From NCBI RefSeq assembly GCF_035621495.1, contig NZ_CP141821.1:1888760-1952759 (forward strand): DNA of 64,000 bases, in the 5' to 3' direction. This document shows, in pieces, positions 59,933 through 64,000 of this stretch. The DNA comes from Thermococcus sp. SY098 (GTDB lineage Archaea > Methanobacteriota_B > Thermococci > Thermococcales > Thermococcaceae). Within the stretch, counting starts at the first letter, position 1. Every line of letters begins with the position of its first letter. A model generated the notes under the pieces. The model worked only from the letters and a program-made list of their open reading frames with translations, was not told where the DNA came from and ran no database searches. The translations under genes were made by a program, and so were the position numbers.

Positions 59933-62179
59933 TTACTTACGAAGGATTGTCTCCTTTCCGCGTTTTACTACTGCATCTTTACCAAAGGCTCGTATTTTAA
60001 CCCCTCCACCCTCAAGGAGTTTTACCCGTACAGAATCTTCTCTGACTTCCAAGCTCAGCAATGCTTTTTTGAAGAAGAATTTCAGTCTCACGGCTTTCCA
60101 TTTCTTTGGGAGCTTCGGGTTAATTTCTACTCCTTCGTCGTTTATATCTATCCCGCAGAAACCCCTGAATATTATCTGCCATACTCCCCCTGCCGTTGCT
60201 AAGTGGAATCCATCTTGGGTATTGCCGTAGAGATTGTGTAGATCTATGAAGGCACATTTCATGAAGTAGTCGTAGGCTAAGTCTTCGTAATCGAGCCAGG
60301 AAGCAACTATAGCGTATGGTGGCATGGAAAGTGATGAGGCATGGGTTGTTCTAATTATGTAGTAGTCGAAGTTCTTCCTTATTGTTTCCAGGTCAAATTG
60401 ATCTTTAAGGAGGTACTGGGCTGCTATCACATCAGCTTGTTTTATTATTTTTGTTTTCCTTAAGTTCCTTCTTATCTCTTCAGGAAGCCTCTTTTCTCCA
60501 AGTCCATAAGGGTCGAGGGTGTGATCACTTAAATCAAAATAGCCTTCAAACTCCTCAAAGACGCCATTTTTCTGTCTCGGTATGTAAATTTTCTCTGCGA
60601 TTTCAAGCCATCTTTGCACTTCTTCCTCAGTTATATTGATCCTCCTTAATGTTTTGCTCCATTCTCCACCGGAACGCCGGGCAATTTTGAAATACTTAAC
60701 AGCTAAGAGAAGGTTGTATCTTGCCATTAAGTTTGTGAAGAAGCTGTTGTTCACATGTTCATGGTATTCATCTGGTCCAATGACTTTCTTGATAACATAA
60801 CCCTTTTTCTCATCATACTCAACTCTGCTTGCCCAGAATCTCGCTGTTTCTAAGATAATCTCGAGTCCATATCTGGACATGAATTCCTCATCACCAGTAA
60901 ATTTATAGTAAAGCTCTACAGCATACGCTATGTCAGCGGTTATATGGTGCTCTTCTTCCCCTGTATAGATTTTGACAACTTTTTTGCCCATCATGTCAAG
61001 GGGTATGACTGAAGGGGTTGCTTCATAACCATCATCAGCGGATTCCCAAGGAAACTGAGCTCCGTCATATCCATTCAGCTTTGCGTTTTCTCTTGCCGCG
61101 TTTAAGTTGTTATATCTGTACATCAGCATTTCTCTGGCTTTTTCAGGAAAAACTGCCATGAAAAATGGTAGAGCATATATCTCGGTATCCCAAAAGACAT
61201 GTCCTCTGTATCCAAAGCCGTGAATGCCTCTTGCGGTTAAGGAAATTCTGCTGTCTATGGGCATTGATTGGATCAGATGAAAAATGCTGAAATTTAAGCC
61301 ATTTTCGGCATTTTTATCTCCTTCAATTTCAATCTCCGCTCTTTTCCAAATTTCTTTCCAGTATTTTCTGTGTTCATAGTAAAGTTTGTTAAAACCTAAA
61401 GACTTAGCTTCTTGTAGTTGTTGGAAGACACTTTCCTTTAAATTGGCGGTTGGATTCTTGGAAGAGAGTATGGTAATGTATTTGATGAACTCATACGTCC
61501 TGTTTTTCTTAACGGAAAGTGTTAAAATCTCAGCAATGCCATCTGCAGACTTGATGACGGCTCTCTTAGCTTTGGTTCCACTGATAAGAGAGCTTGCTAT
61601 GCCAATTCTGTATCTTCCGTCGAGGGTTTCAACTTCAGCATAGATTTCGTTTTCTCTGTCCTCCATCTGCACAACATTCAGGTGTTTTACCATTATTTCA
61701 TTCCGATATGAGGGATTCACAACATTGGTTTTAATGGGGCTTATTATTGTCAGCATGCCGTCTTCATTGGCTTTAATCTTGAATTTTAAGAGAATCAGGT
61801 TTTTTCTCTTTCCATGAACAATTCTTATGCTCTCATATTCTATGTGGGTTCTACTCCGAGTTTCGATTGCCATCAGAGTTTTTAAAGTTGCGTCTTCAAT
61901 GTTGAGTTCTCTCTCATATTTCAGAATTTTCTGAGTGCTTAGGGAGATTGGTTCCCCATTGAAGAAAATCTGAAGACCTATGACTCTTGGAGCATTTACA
62001 ATTTCACGATAGAAATACGGAGCGTAGTCATAAACTCCTGCTATGGTTGTGCCGTAAATTGTTGGTTCAAGCTCTATCTCTCCTCTGATTCCGATGTATC
62101 CATTTCCCAAAGTTAGTATTGTACCATAAACTGCTTCTGCTTTGGGGTCATATTCCTTGAAACCGAAGTGAAACTTCAC
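59933..62179 (-). CDS. GH65 disaccharide phosphorylase (trehalose/kojibiose/maltose phosphorylase-like)
   Basis: A 748-residue inverting phosphorylase. N-terminal beta-sandwich (LTLGNGYIGIRGEIELEPTI), then an (alpha/alpha)6 barrel with GHVFWDTEIYALPF and the catalytic acid Glu in VIGPDEYHEHVNNSFFTN; a phosphate-binding THASSLSMPPYA follows. The family converts an alpha-linked glucose disaccharide and phosphate to glucose plus beta-glucose 1-phosphate. Which disaccharide cannot be read. It overlaps the upstream beta-PGM-like gene by four bases, and that enzyme would use its product. Confidence 0.9.
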   Translation of the reverse strand: MKFHFGFKEYDPKAEAVYGTILTLGNGYIGIRGEIELEPTIYGTTIAGVYDYAPYFYREIVNAPRVIGLQIFFNGEPISLSTQKILKYERELNIEDATLKTLMAIETRSRTHIEYESIRIVHGKRKNLILLKFKIKANEDGMLTIISPIKTNVVNPSYRNEIMVKHLNVVQMEDRENEIYAEVETLDGRYRIGIASSLISGTKAKRAVIKSADGIAEILTLSVKKNRTYEFIKYITILSSKNPTANLKESVFQQLQEAKSLGFNKLYYEHRKYWKEIWKRAEIEIEGDKNAENGLNFSIFHLIQSMPIDSRISLTARGIHGFGYRGHVFWDTEIYALPFFMAVFPEKAREMLMYRYNNLNAARENAKLNGYDGAQFPWESADDGYEATPSVIPLDMMGKKVVKIYTGEEEHHITADIAYAVELYYKFTGDEEFMSRYGLEIILETARFWASRVEYDEKKGYVIKKVIGPDEYHEHVNNSFFTNLMARYNLLLAVKYFKIARRSGGEWSKTLRRINITEEEVQRWLEIAEKIYIPRQKNGVFEEFEGYFDLSDHTLDPYGLGEKRLPEEIRRNLRKTKIIKQADVIAAQYLLKDQFDLETIRKNFDYYIIRTTHASSLSMPPYAIVASWLDYEDLAYDYFMKCAFIDLHNLYGNTQDGFHLATAGGVWQIIFRGFCGIDINDEGVEINPKLPKKWKAVRLKFFFKKALLSLEVREDSVRVKLLEGGGVKIRAFGKDAVVKRGKETILRK

Positions 62180-62886
62180 GCTTCACTCCTCCTTTTTAGT
62201 CGATCCAAAATTTTCTCCCAGCTAATCTCCCTGAAGTCCTTGAATGTTAAATCCGCATCAAGTTTTGCCTCCCTTTCATACCCAAGGGTGAAAATCCCAA
62301 GTTTTTTTGCTACTTCCACTCCAGTCGGGGAGTCTTCGATCACTATGAAGACTTCAAGTTCTGGAAATTTAGATTTGAGTTCTTTGATTGCCAGCTCAAA
62401 CACAGCCTTTTTGGTGGGTGCCCGCCCACTAACATTAACATCAAAAAGCTCAAGAAGGGTTTTTTCTTCTCCTTTGACATGGACGTTAATTTTTTGAGCA
62501 AGTTTTGGTGCGTTTTTTGAGGCAGAAGCCAAAGCATGCTTAACACCAGCTTCTTTTGTTTCTATGAGAAATTTTATTGCCTCATTGTTAATGCCGTATT
62601 CTCCTCTGTCAAACATTTCGTTTACAAGCTTGTTTTTGAATTCGGCAAATTCTTGGAGAATTTTTTTCTTTTCTTCTTCTGTACGTGCTCCCAATTTCTT
62701 ATATATTCCTTTCAGTCTTAGGATATTATCTGCTCCTTCATATCGCGGCTTACCGGAGACATAGTTAACAAAAAAATCATGGTCAAAATCTTTAACACCA
62801 TAATGTTCAGCGGCTCTTTTCCAGGCCTCTTCATGAGGAGTAAAAACCAAAACTCCGTCAAAATCCCAAATTATCGCTGCTTTCAA
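62176..62886 (-). CDS. Beta-phosphoglucomutase-like HAD enzyme
   Basis: A 236-residue HAD phosphomutase. The catalytic motif WDFDGVLVFTPHEEAWKRAA holds both aspartates (D9 and D11), LASASKNAP is motif II, and VIEDSPTGVEVAKKLG is motif IV. Such enzymes turn beta-glucose 1-phosphate into glucose 6-phosphate. The four-base overlap with the GH65 gene, which makes beta-glucose 1-phosphate, supports this over a generic phosphatase. It follows the TrmB-like gene by 16 bases. Confidence 0.88.
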   Translation of the reverse strand: MKAAIIWDFDGVLVFTPHEEAWKRAAEHYGVKDFDHDFFVNYVSGKPRYEGADNILRLKGIYKKLGARTEEEKKKILQEFAEFKNKLVNEMFDRGEYGINNEAIKFLIETKEAGVKHALASASKNAPKLAQKINVHVKGEEKTLLELFDVNVSGRAPTKKAVFELAIKELKSKFPELEVFIVIEDSPTGVEVAKKLGIFTLGYEREAKLDADLTFKDFREISWEKILDRLKRRSEA

Positions 62887-62902
62887 GAGGATCCCTCCTT
62901 TT

Positions 62903-63967
62903 CTACTGTTTTTCGATTCTTTCTATAATAACGCGCTGAGCTTCTATATCCTCAACTTCAGCATCAAAGCCTCCAACTGTAACTTCACCATCATTTGTTT
63001 CAAGGACAAAATTGCTTATTATTCCGGAACGATTAACAGAACGTGCTCTTCCCACAATTTTCACTGGAGATCCTTCTTTTACATTTCTGCCTTCAACAGT
63101 TACTATTGGAACATATCCGAGCTTAAAGAGAGCTTCTATTTCGTCAAGCACTATAGAGAATTCTAAGAATGTCTTTGGATAAGTCTCTGGCTCGTAATCC
63201 CAAGAGATTATTTCATTGGCTTTTCTCCATAGGTTGTTATGGATGTTTAGAAGTCTCAAAAGTAGATCTTTTTCTTGAATTTCATACCCGTAGATTTCAG
63301 AATTTGAAAGTGGTAGCTTGTTTGGACTGAAAAATCTTCTTTTTGAATAAACGGCAACTGAAAGGTCTGAAATTACTAAGAGAAAGTTGCCTAACTCGGA
63401 GGTTCTTATTTTCACCTGATTTTTGAACCGTTGGAACTCTCCAAAAGATTCTTTCCCTGGATATACAAGGAGATATAGGTTGACCCCTCTTTGAAGGGCA
63501 CTGAGGAGATATGGTTTTATTGCCTTAAATACGTTATGTGGTACCTCTGCTCTGATCTCAATTTCAGCAGAATTTATTGTCTCAATAACACTTGACATCA
63601 CGCCTTCGAGGCTCCTTACGACTGATATGTATGGTCCTTCTTCCTCTGTTCTGCTCCTGATTTTCATGAGTTCTTCTTTGAGAGTTTCTTTCAGCAAATC
63701 AAGCTTCATCTTATAAACATCAATAAGAGAAACGATGTCTGTGGCTGTGTAAATTCTTGGCCTTCCGGCGGAGGCTTTTACAAAACCCTTTCGTATTAGG
63801 CTTTGGATTATGTTGTAGAGCTGAGGTTGATGGACGTCAAGAGAGTCTAAAAGCTCTTTTACAGTTGCTCCATTCTTTGTCCATATTGTCAGGTAAACTT
63901 CAGCTTCTCTCTTTGTGAGTCCCAACTCTTGGAGTTTTTCAATGAGAGTTGCGGTTGACATTGTCAT
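62903..63967 (-). CDS. TrmB-family sugar-sensing transcription regulator
   Basis: A 354-residue regulator with an N-terminal winged helix (GLTKREAEVYLTIWTKNGAT ... HQPQLYNIIQSLIRKGFV), a coiled-coil linker and a C-terminal sugar-binding part (PHNVFKAIKPYLLSAL, then the beta domain GYVPIVTVEGRNVKEGSPV). TrmB proteins repress sugar uptake and catabolism genes and release DNA on binding sugars. It heads the operon with beta-PGM, GH65 and debranching genes, its likely targets including itself. GGGGTGGTCAAT favours ATG 63967; GTG 63976 is within the ribosome-binding site and ATG 63961 is also possible. Confidence 0.92.
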   Translation of the reverse strand: MTMSTATLIEKLQELGLTKREAEVYLTIWTKNGATVKELLDSLDVHQPQLYNIIQSLIRKGFVKASAGRPRIYTATDIVSLIDVYKMKLDLLKETLKEELMKIRSRTEEEGPYISVVRSLEGVMSSVIETINSAEIEIRAEVPHNVFKAIKPYLLSALQRGVNLYLLVYPGKESFGEFQRFKNQVKIRTSELGNFLLVISDLSVAVYSKRRFFSPNKLPLSNSEIYGYEIQEKDLLLRLLNIHNNLWRKANEIISWDYEPETYPKTFLEFSIVLDEIEALFKLGYVPIVTVEGRNVKEGSPVKIVGRARSVNRSGIISNFVLETNDGEVTVGGFDAEVEDIEAQRVIIERIEKQ

Positions 63968-64000
63968 ATTGACCACCCCTCACTGCATTATATTCTGAGT

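Overview
The window comes from a hyperthermophilic archaeon of the order Thermococcales, most likely Thermococcus or a close relative. The evidence is the unsplit RNA polymerase B subunit in an rpoH-rpoB-rpoA1-rpoA2-rpl30e-nusA-rps12-rps7 operon, an archaeal GluRS, SRP54, eL40, NreA, Lrp and TrmB-type regulators, tRNA genes with encoded CCA ends, GGTGAT/GGAGGTG ribosome-binding sites, BRE/TATA promoters and a charged, Lys/Glu-rich proteome. Genes are tightly packed on both strands.

Layout. 1-7.6 kb: the end of an NSS-type sodium symporter, a decayed methyltransferase, gltX, a PAP2 phosphatase, an alpha/beta hydrolase and two MFS carriers. 7.7-17.1 kb: a glycerol/glycerophosphodiester block (two GDPDs, glycerol kinase, and a G3P dehydrogenase / FAD-NAD oxidoreductase / DUF1667 operon). 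A 3-kb islet at 9.2-12.1 kb splits this block. It holds one dead and two intact toxin-antitoxin modules (UPF0175/DUF3368-PIN, HEPN-MNT, AF2212-VapC), and each meets tail-to-tail a gene or remnant of a small membrane-protein family. 17.2-21.6 kb: tandem lipoproteins, a PrsW protease, a phosphoesterase and a HAD hydrolase. 21.7-24.6 kb: the two-subunit glycine decarboxylase. 24.6-27.0 kb: an archaeal ATPase and two unknown ORFs. 27.0-27.5 kb: five tRNAs. 27.7-37.2 kb: the transcription/translation operon, closed by a perfect hairpin-T terminator that contains the rps7 stop codon. 37.2-57.7 kb: mixed housekeeping and regulatory genes (NreA, uridine phosphorylase, MTA phosphorylase, SRP54, Lrp, PadR, eL40, a ubiquitin-like modifier, alanine aminotransferase) with six more tRNAs. 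57.9-64 kb: a leftward glucan/disaccharide operon (TrmB-like regulator, beta-PGM-like HAD, GH65 phosphorylase, glycogen-debranching-type enzyme).

Pathway logic. GDPDs release glycerol 3-phosphate from phosphodiesters, glycerol kinase makes it from glycerol, and the three-gene operon oxidises it. In the 58-64 kb operon the debranching and phosphorolytic enzymes would release glucose 1-phosphate and beta-glucose 1-phosphate, which the beta-PGM-like mutase would send to glycolysis under control of the TrmB-like repressor.

The least expected findings are: (i) three unannotated C/D-box guide RNAs sharing an identical 12-nt guide / 3-nt linker / 12-nt guide geometry and closing stems; (ii) the repeated unit of a toxin-antitoxin operon facing a small membrane protein, with 30-bp and 17-bp promoter repeats and a possible AUA start codon; (iii) palindromic operators at glpK and at an MFS gene; (iv) two tiny genes with very strong ribosome-binding sites, one of them frameshifted in a CT repeat; and (v) a calcineurin-fold protein that has lost its metal ligands.
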